Translations under genes and position numbers: made by a program
The notes under the pieces: generated by a model
Database searches by the model: none
What the model was told of the DNA's origin: nothing
Seen by the model: only the letters and a program-made list of their open reading frames with translations
DNA from: Nitrospira sp.
Lineage (GTDB): Bacteria > Nitrospirota > Nitrospiria > Nitrospirales > Nitrospiraceae
Assembly (NCBI GenBank): GCA_030123565.1
Contig: CP126122.1
Location: forward strand, 1,127,001-1,191,000
Direction: 5' to 3'
DNA: 64,000 nt
Shown here: positions 1-8,767 of the stretch, in pieces
Numbering within the stretch: the stretch's first letter is position 1
Layout of the letters: every line of letters begins with the position of its first letter

Positions 1-833
1 TTCGGAATGCGCGATTCCCGTTCGAGGCGCAGGGTATGGTGCGCCTGCTCCGCCAGCTTGGTCAGGCGTCGCAGGGTGGGATGTTGTTCAATGGCTTGGG
101 TCGCCAGGGCTTCCGGATCGACAGGTTGCGGCGGAACTTGGAATTCACCCTGGATGGAGAATTGCTTGCCGAGCGATCCGGCGGTAAGGGTATTCAATCG
201 GGCCTTGGCGACCAGTAAGGCGTTCTGCGCGCGGGCGACTTCCTTCTGGGCCTTCTGCACCTCGACGCCCGCTTTCAAACTGTCGAACGACGTGGCTTCG
301 CCTGCCGCCACCCGCGCCTTCACGGTCCGTAGGACTTCCTCCACGGTGGTGACGTTCTGGGCGGCGAGTTCTGCATCCCGCTGGGCGAACAGCAACGAAT
401 AGAATGCCACCTTGACGTCGGCCGACAACGACAGACGGGTCTCTTCCAGCGCCGCGCTCGCTCCCGCCGCTCCCGCATCAGCGGCCTCCTGCCGGGCCTG
501 CCGCTTTCCAAGCCATTCGAACGGTTGCTCAATGATGACGGTCCGCTCGGTGACCCGCACGCCGGTGCTCGGGTCGCGAATGGCTCCCCGGCCGGCGCTG
601 CCGGAGACCGAGGGGTTCGGATAGGCGCCCGCTGCGATCTGTTGACCGTGGCTTTGTTTCACCAGCCCCTCGGCTCCCGCCAGGGTCGGGTTGTGTTGCA
701 TCGCAAGCGCGAGAATTTCCGGCAACGAGTAGGCGGCGGAGCGCGGCTCATCGGCCCATGCCACGGTAGCGCCTTGGTCATGGCCGACGGCAAGGCCCGC
801 CATCAGAACAACGATGAACATGCGAGAAATCAT
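1..833 (-). CDS. TolC/CzcC-family outer membrane efflux protein (3' end outside window)
   Basis: Reverse-strand reading from the ATG at 833 is open for 277 codons to the window edge, so the C-terminal part is missing. The product starts with a signal-peptide-like segment (MISRMFIVVLMAGLAVG). It continues with the helical repeat of the outer membrane factor family: SLPEILALAMQHNPTLAGAE, a QQIAAGAYPNPSVS motif and EQPFEWLGKRQARQEAADAG. Such proteins form the trimeric channel of tripartite RND efflux pumps. The His-rich gene just upstream suggests metal efflux of the CzcC/CusC kind, which is inference. A GGAGGAG-like ribosome site lies 6-8 bases before the start. Confidence 0.85.
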   Translation of the reverse strand, partial: MISRMFIVVLMAGLAVGHDQGATVAWADEPRSAAYSLPEILALAMQHNPTLAGAEGLVKQSHGQQIAAGAYPNPSVSGSAGRGAIRDPSTGVRVTERTVIIEQPFEWLGKRQARQEAADAGAAGASAALEETRLSLSADVKVAFYSLLFAQRDAELAAQNVTTVEEVLRTVKARVAAGEATSFDSLKAGVEVQKAQKEVARAQNALLVAKARLNTLTAGSLGKQFSIQGEFQVPPQPVDPEALATQAIEQHPTLRRLTKLAEQAHHTLRLERESRIP

Positions 834-937
834 GGGGAGTCTCCTCCGTTTCGCAAGCGCCTCGGCGCCACGCGGGACGCGCGCCTCTGCGTCGAAGTTC
901 CTGCGATCACGTTGTGATGTGGGAGAGAAAACGGTTG

Positions 938-1423
938 CTAACCGAGGAACGTAGAGGGCGGTGCACGCGCCGGGATTTCGCGCAGGAGGAATGTGGAAGA
1001 AAACGCGGATGCGCCGTCCTGTTCCGGTTGATCCCGGCGTTCAAGGACGGGCATGACGGTCGGGGCCACGGACAGGATGTATGTCGGAAATGGCTTGAGG
1101 AGCTTGCGGCCGGTCAAATCACTCAGCAGTGAAAATGCCAATTCGGGATGCCCTTCCCAGGCATGGGAGATTTCTGCAACCAGGGGGAGGGCGGAGCCTG
1201 CGGTAGTTGGGGTATCGGCGCCATGTTCATGGGGGGCGAACTCACCGTCGAGATCTCCTGAAAAGACCGTGTGGAAAGTCCCGCCGTGGATGTGACCGAC
1301 TTCTCCATGGTGCTGTTCCGTTTCCGGGTGCACATGGAACAGAGGCACTGCGAGCAGCCAGGCAATGACCCAGACATACAGCATGCTCTGCGGCCGAAAT
1401 GCCCGGTATCGACTGCGCTCCAT
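938..1423 (-). CDS. Small His-rich membrane-anchored protein upstream of the efflux gene
   Basis: A 161-residue product. The start at 1423 is preferred over an in-frame ATG at 1474 because GAAAGGATC sits about 8 bases upstream of it. One hydrophobic segment (SMLYVWVIAWLLAVPLFHV, residues about 13-31) is followed by a His/Glu-rich stretch (HVHPETEQHHGEVGHIHGG) and then a hydrophilic tail. Small His-rich proteins ahead of czc/cus-type pumps are usual and probably bind metal in the periplasm; that role is inferred from the histidines and from the gene order. It ends 105 bases before the TolC-family gene on the same strand, so the two are probably co-transcribed. No enzymatic family is recognised. 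Confidence 0.6.
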   Translation of the reverse strand: MERSRYRAFRPQSMLYVWVIAWLLAVPLFHVHPETEQHHGEVGHIHGGTFHTVFSGDLDGEFAPHEHGADTPTTAGSALPLVAEISHAWEGHPELAFSLLSDLTGRKLLKPFPTYILSVAPTVMPVLERRDQPEQDGASAFSSTFLLREIPARAPPSTFLG

Positions 1424-1569
1424 GCGGGAAGATCCTTTCGAGGAGACGCTACCACAGGGAGTTGAACACATCAAGCAGCCGCCTTGTTACCGCAAACCAT
1501 CCGTTTGTGTTTTGGGGTTGAGGTGCTTCGCGACGCACGGGTGATAAGGATGAAGCAGCGAAAGCGGTG

Positions 1570-1620
1570 TGGTGCGCCCGACAGGACTTGAACCTGTAAC
1601 CCCCAGATCCGTAGTCTGGG
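1570..1620 (-). pseudogene. 3' half of a tRNA-Arg(ACG) gene, probable att scar
   Basis: Read on the minus strand this is an intact 3' tRNA half: anticodon stem CCAGA/TCTGG closing the loop CTACGGA (anticodon ACG), a 5-base variable region, T-arm ACAGG-TTCAAGT-CCTGT, acceptor strand CGGGCGC, then A and encoded CCA. The 5' half (acceptor strand GCGCCCG, D-arm) is absent from the adjoining DNA at 1621-2000. An integrative element entering a tRNA gene leaves exactly such a 3' fragment at one end. The missing half faces higher coordinates, where the CRISPR and integrase genes lie. Confidence 0.75.
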
Positions 1621-2049
1621 ATCACTGCCTGAAATATCAATGAGTTGCGGAACTCGCTGTGCAATTTTAGTGACTGCAAACGGGCATGCCCTATCTCGTG
1701 CCCCCTACAGTGCGAGATCCGCGACGCCTCTGCGCCAGCCATCGTGGCTGGAGATGATGATAGAAATGCGTGGAAATACCTGCCGCATTCTTTTCTCCCC
1801 GCGATCTGTCCTCTATAACGCTGTCGATTCTGCGCGAGTATGATTCGGTTCCCGCAGGGCTGAGACAATCGGTCTTACAGAAATGTCCCTCCTGAAATAT
1901 TTTTTTGCCACCCGCTGGTTTAGCGTCTCGGGCTGAGTAAAAATGTGATCGGATTGTGACCTTGGATGTCACGCGGCCATGGTAGCCTCACGCAAGCCAT
2001 GACGCTTGCCGGTATCGAGCCCGGTGAGCAGGCCGACGAGGAGGATGCC
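1621..2049. other. Island margin without a recognisable gene
   Basis: No open frame here has both a credible start and family-like composition; the listed open frames overlap one another and the tRNA fragment. A minus-strand reading from about 1770 gives a short peptide ending DGWRRGVADLAL before a stop near 1709. It could be the tail of a lost gene, but it is too short to name. I see no promoter or terminator I would defend. Confidence 0.4.
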
Positions 2050-2324
2050 ATGCCGATCCCGAAATTGGTTTCAGGCGACAGCAGTCCCTTCAGCAATCGA
2101 TCGGCCACCAATCCCTTCGCTGGTGACGCGCCGAGGCCGTATGACCGGCAGCGGACCTCTCGCGGCACCGTCAATACCAATCCCTACGACTCCGATTCTA
2201 TCGGCACCCAGTTCGGCCGCTACGGCTCGCCTCGCTCTTTTCGCCGGACTCGATCAACAATCCCTTCGGTGCCGGGAACCCGTTCCGCTATGACTCACCG
2301 ACCAATCCTTATGGACAGAGATAA
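2050..2324 (+). pseudogene. Frameshifted NPY/NPF-repeat small protein gene
   Basis: From the ATG at 2050 the first frame gives ...ATNPFAGDAP... and then TNPYDSDSIGTQFGRYGSP (ending about 2232). The same tandem pattern then continues in another frame as SLFSPDSINNPFGAGNPF and YDSPTNPYGQR, ending at TAA 2322-2324. The period (NPY/F - xx-D-S-x-x) is clear on both sides of the break, so a small indel near 2230-2240 separates two halves of one repeat protein. Short proteins built of such NPYxPDSI-like units occur in several bacteria; their function is unknown to me. The start is uncertain. Confidence 0.5.
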
Positions 2325-2587
2325 AGGAGTGAGGGGAGGTGAGGAGAGTTCTCGAGTTTTGATTCTGCATGGCCGCTGTTGGATTACGGGCGACAAACGA
2401 CGCTTCACGAACGACGGATGCGAGTGCGATGAGTTGGAACGAAGAGGCCAGAATCAGGTGCCGGTTTCGGTTTAAGTGTCCGCAGACCTGAGATCGTTTG
2501 CAGGCGACCGATGTGGAGGCAGTTCGGCACTGGATCAGCGGCGCCGTTTGTGCCGCTCGATGGTGGAAGTGGAAACAGAAATAGGAG

Positions 2588-4777
2588 ATGATGAGCGTGT
2601 CCTTCAATGCGCATTCGGAGAATGGGTTGGGACTCAAGCACGATCTGGTGACCCACCTCGAGCGTGTCGCCGAGCTGGCATCGAAATTCGCAGGCAAGTT
2701 CGGGGCGGCGGAATTTGGCTACTGGGCAGGACTCTGGCACGACCTTGGAAAGTTCCATCCCGATTTCCAAACCTATATTGCATCTCCTGAATCCCGTCGT
2801 GGTCCTGATCATTCCAGTGCCGGAGCTGTCCATGCAGTAGATGGATTCGACCTGCTCGCATTTCTCGTGGCAGGGCATCATTCTGGTTTGCCGAATAAGA
2901 CCGATCTAAAGCTCCGCCTAGAAAAGAAAGCAAACGCGCAGGAAGTTGCCGAGGCTTTAGAGTTGGCACGGAGCGCTTTGGTCCGCGTCAGTCCCGACCA
3001 TCCCCTGCACGATAGTCTTCCAGGCTTCCTGAAAAAAGCTCCAGCCACACGATCTGATGGCGAGAATCTTTTCAGGCAAACCGAGTTATTTCTCCGCATG
3101 GTCTTTAGTTCACTTGTTGATGCGGATTTCATGGACACCGAGGCACATTTCGATCCAGAACGTTCCTCTAAGCGTACCGGAGCCCCTGGCCTAGATGAAC
3201 TGTGGAAGCAGTTTGAATCCGACCAAGCCAAGCTTACCGGTCAGAAGGGAGATTCGCTCAATCAGATTCGTCATGCGATCTACCAATCCTGTTTAGATGC
3301 TGGTGCATCAGATCCTGGAATATTTACTCTCACAGTGCCAACGGGGGGCGGGAAAACCAGGTCGGCCATGGCGTTTGGGCTTCAACATGCCCTCCGCCAC
3401 GGTCTGGAGCGGGTGATTGTTGCGATTCCGTACACCAGCATCATTGAGCAGACAGCTAAGGTTTATCGTGAAATTTTTGGTGAGGATTGGGTCCTCGAAC
3501 ACCACAGTGCGGTCGGGTTCGGAGTGGAGCCCTGTGATCCTGTGTCTCGGCAAGAGGTATGGGCTCGGCTGGCCAGTGAGAATTGGGATGCTCCTATCGT
3601 GGTGACGACCACGGTCCAACTGTTCGAGAGCCTCTTTGCCAACCGGACGCAGCCTTGCCGGAAACTGCACAATATCGTAAGGAGCGTGTTGATCCTAGAT
3701 GAAGTCCAAACCTTACCCATTCACCTCCTTGATCCGATTCTGGAGGTGCTCCAAGAGCTTGCCGATCACTATCGAGTGACTGTCGTGCTCTGCACAGCCA
3801 CACAACCGGCCTTGACCGATGGTCAATATCTTAGAGGGCTCAGGAATGTTCGCGAGATTATTCCGACCCCATCACGCTACTTCTCTGCGCTCAAGCGTGT
3901 TCGCTATGACTATCCAACGGCCGGTGAACGATGGAGTTGGAGTCGAGCAGCCGAGGAGATGGGAGGGAATACACAAGTACTCGCGGTGTTGAATACCAAG
4001 AAGGATGCCTTCGCCTTGCTCGATGCTCTGAATGATCGGACGGCTCTGTGTCTTTCGACGCAGATGTGCGGGGCTCATAGAATGGCAACGCTCACAGAAG
4101 TGCGCCGGCGGCTTGCCGAGGGTGAGCCATGTCGATTAGTGACAACACAGGTTGTCGAGGCTGGAGTGGACCTCGACTTTCCGTTGGTACTTCGGGCGAT
4201 CGGACCGCTTGATCGGATCGTACAAGCTGCTGGTCGATGCAACCGTGAGGGCCGCCTGCAACAAGGCCGAGTTGTGATCTTCGATCCCGATGAAGGAAGC
4301 AGTCCTCCCGGCCTTTACCAAACCGGCCTCGGCACCGCTATCAGCCTTCTGGCAAACCAGTGCGATCTTCACGAGCCAGAAACCTATCGGAAGTATTTTC
4401 AGCTTCTGTTTCAAGCTGCCGACCTGGACTCCAAAGGAATTCAGTCTTCTCGGACATTGCTTGATTATCCAACGGTCGCGAAGAAATTCCGAATGATCGA
4501 CGATGACTCAGCGCCAGCGGTCGTTTCCTGGCCAGGGTCTCGCGATGAAATCAATCGTCTTCTTGGGTTGATCAAAAGTGGTGGAGAGGCCCCGCGTTGG
4601 GCGTTTCGTCGCTTGCAACCGTACATGATCAGCATTCGTTCTCGACTCATTCCAAGTTACCAGCAACGCGGGCTTCTTGAAGAAGTCGCTCCTGGTCTCT
4701 GGGAATGGCTCGGAGGCTATGACCAGGTCCGAGGGCTTGTTGAGAGTGGACGTGATCCAGAAAGTTTGGTGATCTAG
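2588..4777 (+). CDS. cas3: CRISPR-associated helicase/nuclease Cas3, type I-C
   Basis: A 729-residue Cas3 with an N-terminal HD nuclease and a C-terminal SF2 helicase, which nicks and unwinds target DNA once Cascade has bound. The HD part shows AHSENGLGLKHDLVTHLERV and WAGLWHDLGKFHPDF. The helicase shows Walker A TVPTGGGKTRSAM, the DEAD-box variant LILDEVQTLP, motif III VLCTATQPAL and motif VI DRIVQAAGRCNREG. Two adjacent ATGs (2588, 2591) follow TAGGAG; the first is used here. It is the first gene of the cas operon, 26 bases before cas5c, and the 263 bases upstream must hold the promoter. Length and domain order are normal for type I-C. Confidence 0.97.
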   Translation: MMSVSFNAHSENGLGLKHDLVTHLERVAELASKFAGKFGAAEFGYWAGLWHDLGKFHPDFQTYIASPESRRGPDHSSAGAVHAVDGFDLLAFLVAGHHSGLPNKTDLKLRLEKKANAQEVAEALELARSALVRVSPDHPLHDSLPGFLKKAPATRSDGENLFRQTELFLRMVFSSLVDADFMDTEAHFDPERSSKRTGAPGLDELWKQFESDQAKLTGQKGDSLNQIRHAIYQSCLDAGASDPGIFTLTVPTGGGKTRSAMAFGLQHALRHGLERVIVAIPYTSIIEQTAKVYREIFGEDWVLEHHSAVGFGVEPCDPVSRQEVWARLASENWDAPIVVTTTVQLFESLFANRTQPCRKLHNIVRSVLILDEVQTLPIHLLDPILEVLQELADHYRVTVVLCTATQPALTDGQYLRGLRNVREIIPTPSRYFSALKRVRYDYPTAGERWSWSRAAEEMGGNTQVLAVLNTKKDAFALLDALNDRTALCLSTQMCGAHRMATLTEVRRRLAEGEPCRLVTTQVVEAGVDLDFPLVLRAIGPLDRIVQAAGRCNREGRLQQGRVVIFDPDEGSSPPGLYQTGLGTAISLLANQCDLHEPETYRKYFQLLFQAADLDSKGIQSSRTLLDYPTVAKKFRMIDDDSAPAVVSWPGSRDEINRLLGLIKSGGEAPRWAFRRLQPYMISIRSRLIPSYQQRGLLEEVAPGLWEWLGGYDQVRGLVESGRDPESLVI

Positions 4778-4803
4778 GTAGTTCAATCGAGAAAGGAGGG
4801 AGC

Positions 4804-5457
4804 ATGGCAAACGGTCTGCCACTGGAAGTCAAAGTGTGGGGAGACTTCGCCTGCTTTACCAGGCCGGAGATGAAGGCCGAGCGTGTGAGCTATCCGGTCA
4901 TGACACCGTCGGCAGCCCGAGGTGTGTTGGAAGCGATCTTCTGGAAACCAGAATTTGCCTGGCACGTGCGAGAAATCTGGGTCCTCAATCCCATTCGGCA
5001 TTACTCGATTGTGCGAAATGAGGTAAATAGCAAGGCCGTCGTTTCCACGGCACACGGATGGGCAGAGAACGGCGGTGGGTACTTCGCGGAGGAAGACCGG
5101 GCCCAGCGGCATACTTTAGCGCTCCGCGATGTGGCGTATCTGATCAAGGCCGATATCGTTCTGTCGGCTCATGCCACCGAAGACGTGGCGAAATACCGGG
5201 ACCAGTTTCGTCGGCGTGTGAACCGCGGCCAGTGTTACCACCGACCGTATTTAGGATGTCGCGAATTCGCAGCGGAGTTTGGCCAACCGGATGGAAGCGA
5301 GCAGGCCATCGTGCTAGACGACGATCTTGGACGCATCTTATTTGATCTGAACTATGCGTCGGATCGATCAGGACGAGGAGTACCCGTGTTTTTCTCGGCA
5401 CATCTACAAGCTGGCGTTCTGAAGGTGCCTCCTCAGCTCTACCTGAGGGAGGCTTAA
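4804..5457 (+). CDS. cas5c: Cas5c (Cas5d), crRNA-processing subunit of type I-C Cascade
   Basis: A 217-residue protein opening with the Cas5 signature LEVKVWGDFACFTRPEMKAE, then SYPVMTPSAARGVLEAIFWK. In type I-C systems Cas6 is absent and Cas5c cuts the repeat RNA at the base of its hairpin; the locus here also has no cas6. The start is set by AAAGGAGGG six bases upstream. It is followed after one base by cas8c. The repeat in this window would leave an 11-base 5' tag after the hairpin (AGGATTGAAAC), the size known for Cas5c products. Confidence 0.97.
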   Translation: MANGLPLEVKVWGDFACFTRPEMKAERVSYPVMTPSAARGVLEAIFWKPEFAWHVREIWVLNPIRHYSIVRNEVNSKAVVSTAHGWAENGGGYFAEEDRAQRHTLALRDVAYLIKADIVLSAHATEDVAKYRDQFRRRVNRGQCYHRPYLGCREFAAEFGQPDGSEQAIVLDDDLGRILFDLNYASDRSGRGVPVFFSAHLQAGVLKVPPQLYLREA

Positions 5458-5458
5458 C

Positions 5459-7159
5459 ATGCTACTGGAGAAACTTCGCGAATACTCTGGACGGTTGGAT
5501 CTTGATCCACCGATGTACCTGAAGACACCCATCAAGTGGCTGATTGACCTGGATGGGAGAGGCCGCTTTATCAACTTCGTGCCGACGACTCAGGAGGCAG
5601 GGAGCAAGAAAGATCGAGGAAAGGAATTCTCCGCGCCGCATATTGGACGTGCGTCTGGAGTGCGGGCAAAGTTGTTGGCCGATAACGGTGAATATGTTTT
5701 AGGACTGGCGCGCGACAAGAGCAAGCAAATACGTGCGGATGAATGTCATCGGGCGTTTGTCGAGCAAGTGAGGACGTGCGCGGACACCACTGGAGAGCAG
5801 TCGGTCCGTGCCGTTTTAGGATTTCTCGAACATCTTGATGTGGCTGAACTGTCATTTCCGAAGGATTGGGACCCGGCACACACCATGACATTTCGAGTGC
5901 AAGGACTTTTGCCGATCAATCTTCGGTCAGTTCAAGAGTACTGGTGTGCTGTAGCTGCCGGGGATGAAGAGGCAAACTCGAAGTCTGCCGACATGCCGAT
6001 GTCGTGTTTGATCTGTGGGCAGCTTCGTCCACCTGTGAAGCGTCATCAATTCAAGATCAAGCGGATCCCGGGAGGACAGACATCGGGCATGGCGATGATT
6101 TCCGCCAATGTCCCAGCGTTTGAGTCCTATGGTTTGGAAGCATCGCTGATTGCTCCGACTTGTCAGCAGTGCGGTGAACAATTCACCAAAGCAGCCAACA
6201 CGTTGATTGAAGGTGAAGACACCCATGTTACCGTCGGTCCATTGGTTTATATTTTCTGGACCAAAGGTGAACAACCCTTTTCGGTTGCCACACTTCTTGG
6301 CCGGCCCGAACCCTCAGATGTGCGTGCTTTGATTGAATCAGCCTTTAGGGGTACGACTGCCGCCACCAAACTCGATGGTCGTCCATTCTATGCAACTGCA
6401 TTTTCAGCCAGCGGAGGCCGGGTTGTCGTGCGAGATTGGCTCGACACAACGATTGGGGAAGTTCGTCGAAATCTTGCACGGTATTTTGTTCTTCAACGCT
6501 TGATCGAATGGGACGGAGCTGAAGGCCGGCCATACGGCTTGTTCGCACTTGGAGCTTCGACGGTCCATGACGTAAACCGTGAACTCTCCCCGCAGGTTCC
6601 CAAAGCGCTACTCCATATGGCGCTCAAGGGAGGGCCGCTTCCCATGTGGTTGCTTTTCCAAGCGGTGAAGCGGAACCGCGCCGAACAGGGAATCACACGA
6701 CCGCGGGCAGTGCTCATCAAGATGGCTCTCTTTTCTCAAAGACCGAATATAGGGGAGGACAGCATGATTAACCTGAATATGAGCGATCAAGATCAGGCCT
6801 ACCTGTGCGGTCGCCTGTTGGCGGTGCTAGAGGCCATTCAGCGCGAAGCGATTCCCGGAGCTAAGGCTACAATCACCGACCGATTTTTCGGTACTGCTTC
6901 GTCAGCACCGGCTTCTGTCTTTGGCCGATTGATCAGGGGAGCTCAGCCACATTTAGCAAGGTTACGGAAGGACAGAAGAGGTGCATATGAAGCACTAGAA
7001 AAGCGTTTAGAAGAGGTTCAGCAGAACCTTGCCACCTTTCCGAAAACATTGACGCTCCAGGAACAAGGATTATTCGGACTCGGGTACTACCACCAACGTG
7101 CGGCAGATCGTGCTGCGGCCATTGCGCACAAACAAGCTCGCAATCAACAAGCCGACTGA
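5459..7159 (+). CDS. cas8c: Cas8c (Csd1), large subunit of type I-C Cascade
   Basis: A 566-residue Cas8c, the PAM-recognising large subunit of the I-C effector. Diagnostic stretches include YLKTPIKWLIDLDGRG near the N-terminus, a CLICG...CQQCG cysteine pair flanking the central segment (residues about 183-240), and the IPGGQTSGMAMISAN and AFESYGLEAS motifs. GAGGGAGG precedes the ATG by six bases and the gene follows cas5c by one base, so translation is probably coupled. In I-C loci a small Cas11-like protein is often made from an internal start of cas8c. I could not identify that start with confidence. Confidence 0.96.
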   Translation: MLLEKLREYSGRLDLDPPMYLKTPIKWLIDLDGRGRFINFVPTTQEAGSKKDRGKEFSAPHIGRASGVRAKLLADNGEYVLGLARDKSKQIRADECHRAFVEQVRTCADTTGEQSVRAVLGFLEHLDVAELSFPKDWDPAHTMTFRVQGLLPINLRSVQEYWCAVAAGDEEANSKSADMPMSCLICGQLRPPVKRHQFKIKRIPGGQTSGMAMISANVPAFESYGLEASLIAPTCQQCGEQFTKAANTLIEGEDTHVTVGPLVYIFWTKGEQPFSVATLLGRPEPSDVRALIESAFRGTTAATKLDGRPFYATAFSASGGRVVVRDWLDTTIGEVRRNLARYFVLQRLIEWDGAEGRPYGLFALGASTVHDVNRELSPQVPKALLHMALKGGPLPMWLLFQAVKRNRAEQGITRPRAVLIKMALFSQRPNIGEDSMINLNMSDQDQAYLCGRLLAVLEAIQREAIPGAKATITDRFFGTASSAPASVFGRLIRGAQPHLARLRKDRRGAYEALEKRLEEVQQNLATFPKTLTLQEQGLFGLGYYHQRAADRAAAIAHKQARNQQAD

Positions 7160-7194
7160 TGCCAAAGTAATCACCGAAAGGAGAGGACTTTATC

Positions 7195-8109
7195 ATGAAG
7201 AACGAAGTGTATGCCGATCCTGGCAGACGCCATGATTTTGCACTGTTGTTCGATGTCAGCGATGGAAATCCCAACGGCGATCCAGATGCGGGAAACCTTC
7301 CACGAGTTGATCCGGAGACAATGCAAGGCTTGGTCACAGATGTCTGCCTTAAGAGAAAGGTGCGCAACTGGGTGGATGTTACGTGCGGGGACAAACCCAA
7401 CCACAAGATCTATGTACAGAACAAAGGGATCGCTCTCAATGATCTTCATCAACGCGCCTATGATGTGCTCAAAATGAAGTCAACTGGAAGCAAGCAGAAG
7501 CGCGAGGATGTAAATAAAGCAAGGCAGTGGATGTGCCAGAACTTTTACGATATTCGCACTTTTGGAGCTGTGATGACGACCGAGAAAAATTGTGGGCAGG
7601 TCAGAGGGCCGGTGCAAATCACGTTTGCTCGATCCATTGATCCTGTCGTGCCACTAGACCTCTCAATCACACGAATCGCTGTCACTAAATCGCAGGATGC
7701 TGAAGTGGTAGAAGGCGAGGATGGTGGGAGCGAAGGTGGAAAAACGACGGAGATGGGGCGCAAGGCGCTCGTGCCGTACGGACTATACCGAGGATTTGGC
7801 TTCGTCAATCCACACTTTGCGAAAGATACCGGACTGACCGCCGATGATCTCACGCTCTTTTGGCAAGCCCTGCAGAACATGTGGGACTTGGATCGGTCAG
7901 CGAGTCGAGGACTCATGACTCTCCGTGGACTCTATGTATTCAGCCATGACGATGGTGTGGGTAATTCTCCAGCACACATGTTGTTCGAACGGGTTCATGT
8001 GAGTCGCAAGAACGGGGTGGAGGCTCCGAGGACGTTCGCTGACTATACGGTCACGGTGGACGACAAGAATCTGCCAGAAAAAGTGACGCTGACGCGTTTG
8101 GTTGGATAA
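7195..8109 (+). CDS. cas7c: Cas7c (Csd2), backbone subunit of type I-C Cascade
   Basis: A 304-residue Cas7 of the Csd2/Csh2 family, which polymerises along the crRNA. The N-terminus carries the family hallmark LLFDVSDGNPNGDPDAGNLP and TMQGLVTDVCLKRKVRNWV. The C-terminal half contains the expected RGPVQITFARSIDPV, GLYRGFGFVNPHFA and MWDLDRSASRGLM. AAAGGAGAGG lies eight bases before the start. It sits between cas8c (35-base gap) and cas4 (12-base gap) in the standard I-C order. Confidence 0.97.
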   Translation: MKNEVYADPGRRHDFALLFDVSDGNPNGDPDAGNLPRVDPETMQGLVTDVCLKRKVRNWVDVTCGDKPNHKIYVQNKGIALNDLHQRAYDVLKMKSTGSKQKREDVNKARQWMCQNFYDIRTFGAVMTTEKNCGQVRGPVQITFARSIDPVVPLDLSITRIAVTKSQDAEVVEGEDGGSEGGKTTEMGRKALVPYGLYRGFGFVNPHFAKDTGLTADDLTLFWQALQNMWDLDRSASRGLMTLRGLYVFSHDDGVGNSPAHMLFERVHVSRKNGVEAPRTFADYTVTVDDKNLPEKVTLTRLVG

Positions 8110-8121
8110 GGAGATCAGTCG

Positions 8122-8760
8122 GTGTCGAGTAGGGAGTGGGACGAGTGTGAGTTGGTGATGATCTCCGCCCTGGAGCATTGGAGCTACTGCCCACGCCAGT
8201 GTGTGCTGATTCATATCGAACAAACCTTCGATGAGAATCTCTACACCTTGAGGGGCCAAGCGGTGCACAAGCGGGTGGACGAGCCGGAGTCGGAAATCGT
8301 GGATGGCGTACGCGTCGAGCGGGCGGTGCCGCTTTGGTCAAAACGGCTTGGCCTGATTGGCAGAGCAGACGTGGTGGAGTTTCATGGTGAGATTCCATAC
8401 CCGGTGGAGTACAAACACGGTCCTCGTCGAGAGAAAGAACACGACGATCTTCAACTCTGTGCCCAGGCGATCTGCTTGGAGGAGATGACCGAGAAGCCGG
8501 TCCCGCGCGGCGCGATTTATCACCACAGTTCCCGGCGGCGGAGAGAAGTAGTTTTTACGCCCGCATTGCGCGATCGAGTGGCCGATGTCGTGACACAGGT
8601 TCGCGCGATGTTAGTGGCCAAGACGCTTCCGCCACCTGTGAACGATTCCCGATGCCGGCACTGTTCATTGACTGAGGCCTGTATGCCGTCGATCATCGGC
8701 GAGCAGCAGCGAGCCGCAGAGTTGGTCCGTACGCTGTTTGTCATACCGGAACCGAGCTGA
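8122..8760 (+). CDS. cas4: Cas4 exonuclease, type I-C adaptation
   Basis: A 212-residue Cas4 that trims prespacers and helps choose their PAM and orientation. The Fe-S cysteines are visible: one early (YCPRQCVLIHIEQ) and a C-terminal cluster CRHCSLTEAC. The RecB-like nuclease core shows RGQAVHKRVD, LIGRADVVEFHG and YPVEYKHGPRRE (catalytic D...E-x-K arrangement), then DDLQLCAQAICLEEM. The likely start is the GTG at 8122, preceded by AAGGAGATCAGTCG. Cas1 follows eight bases after its stop. Confidence 0.95.
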   Translation: MSSREWDECELVMISALEHWSYCPRQCVLIHIEQTFDENLYTLRGQAVHKRVDEPESEIVDGVRVERAVPLWSKRLGLIGRADVVEFHGEIPYPVEYKHGPRREKEHDDLQLCAQAICLEEMTEKPVPRGAIYHHSSRRRREVVFTPALRDRVADVVTQVRAMLVAKTLPPPVNDSRCRHCSLTEACMPSIIGEQQRAAELVRTLFVIPEPS

Positions 8761-8767
8761 TCCGCCG

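Noticed and set aside
7..402. Plus-strand 131-codon frame at the window start
   Set aside because: It is antisense to the TolC-family gene, rich in Arg/Ser/Ala and without a ribosome site.
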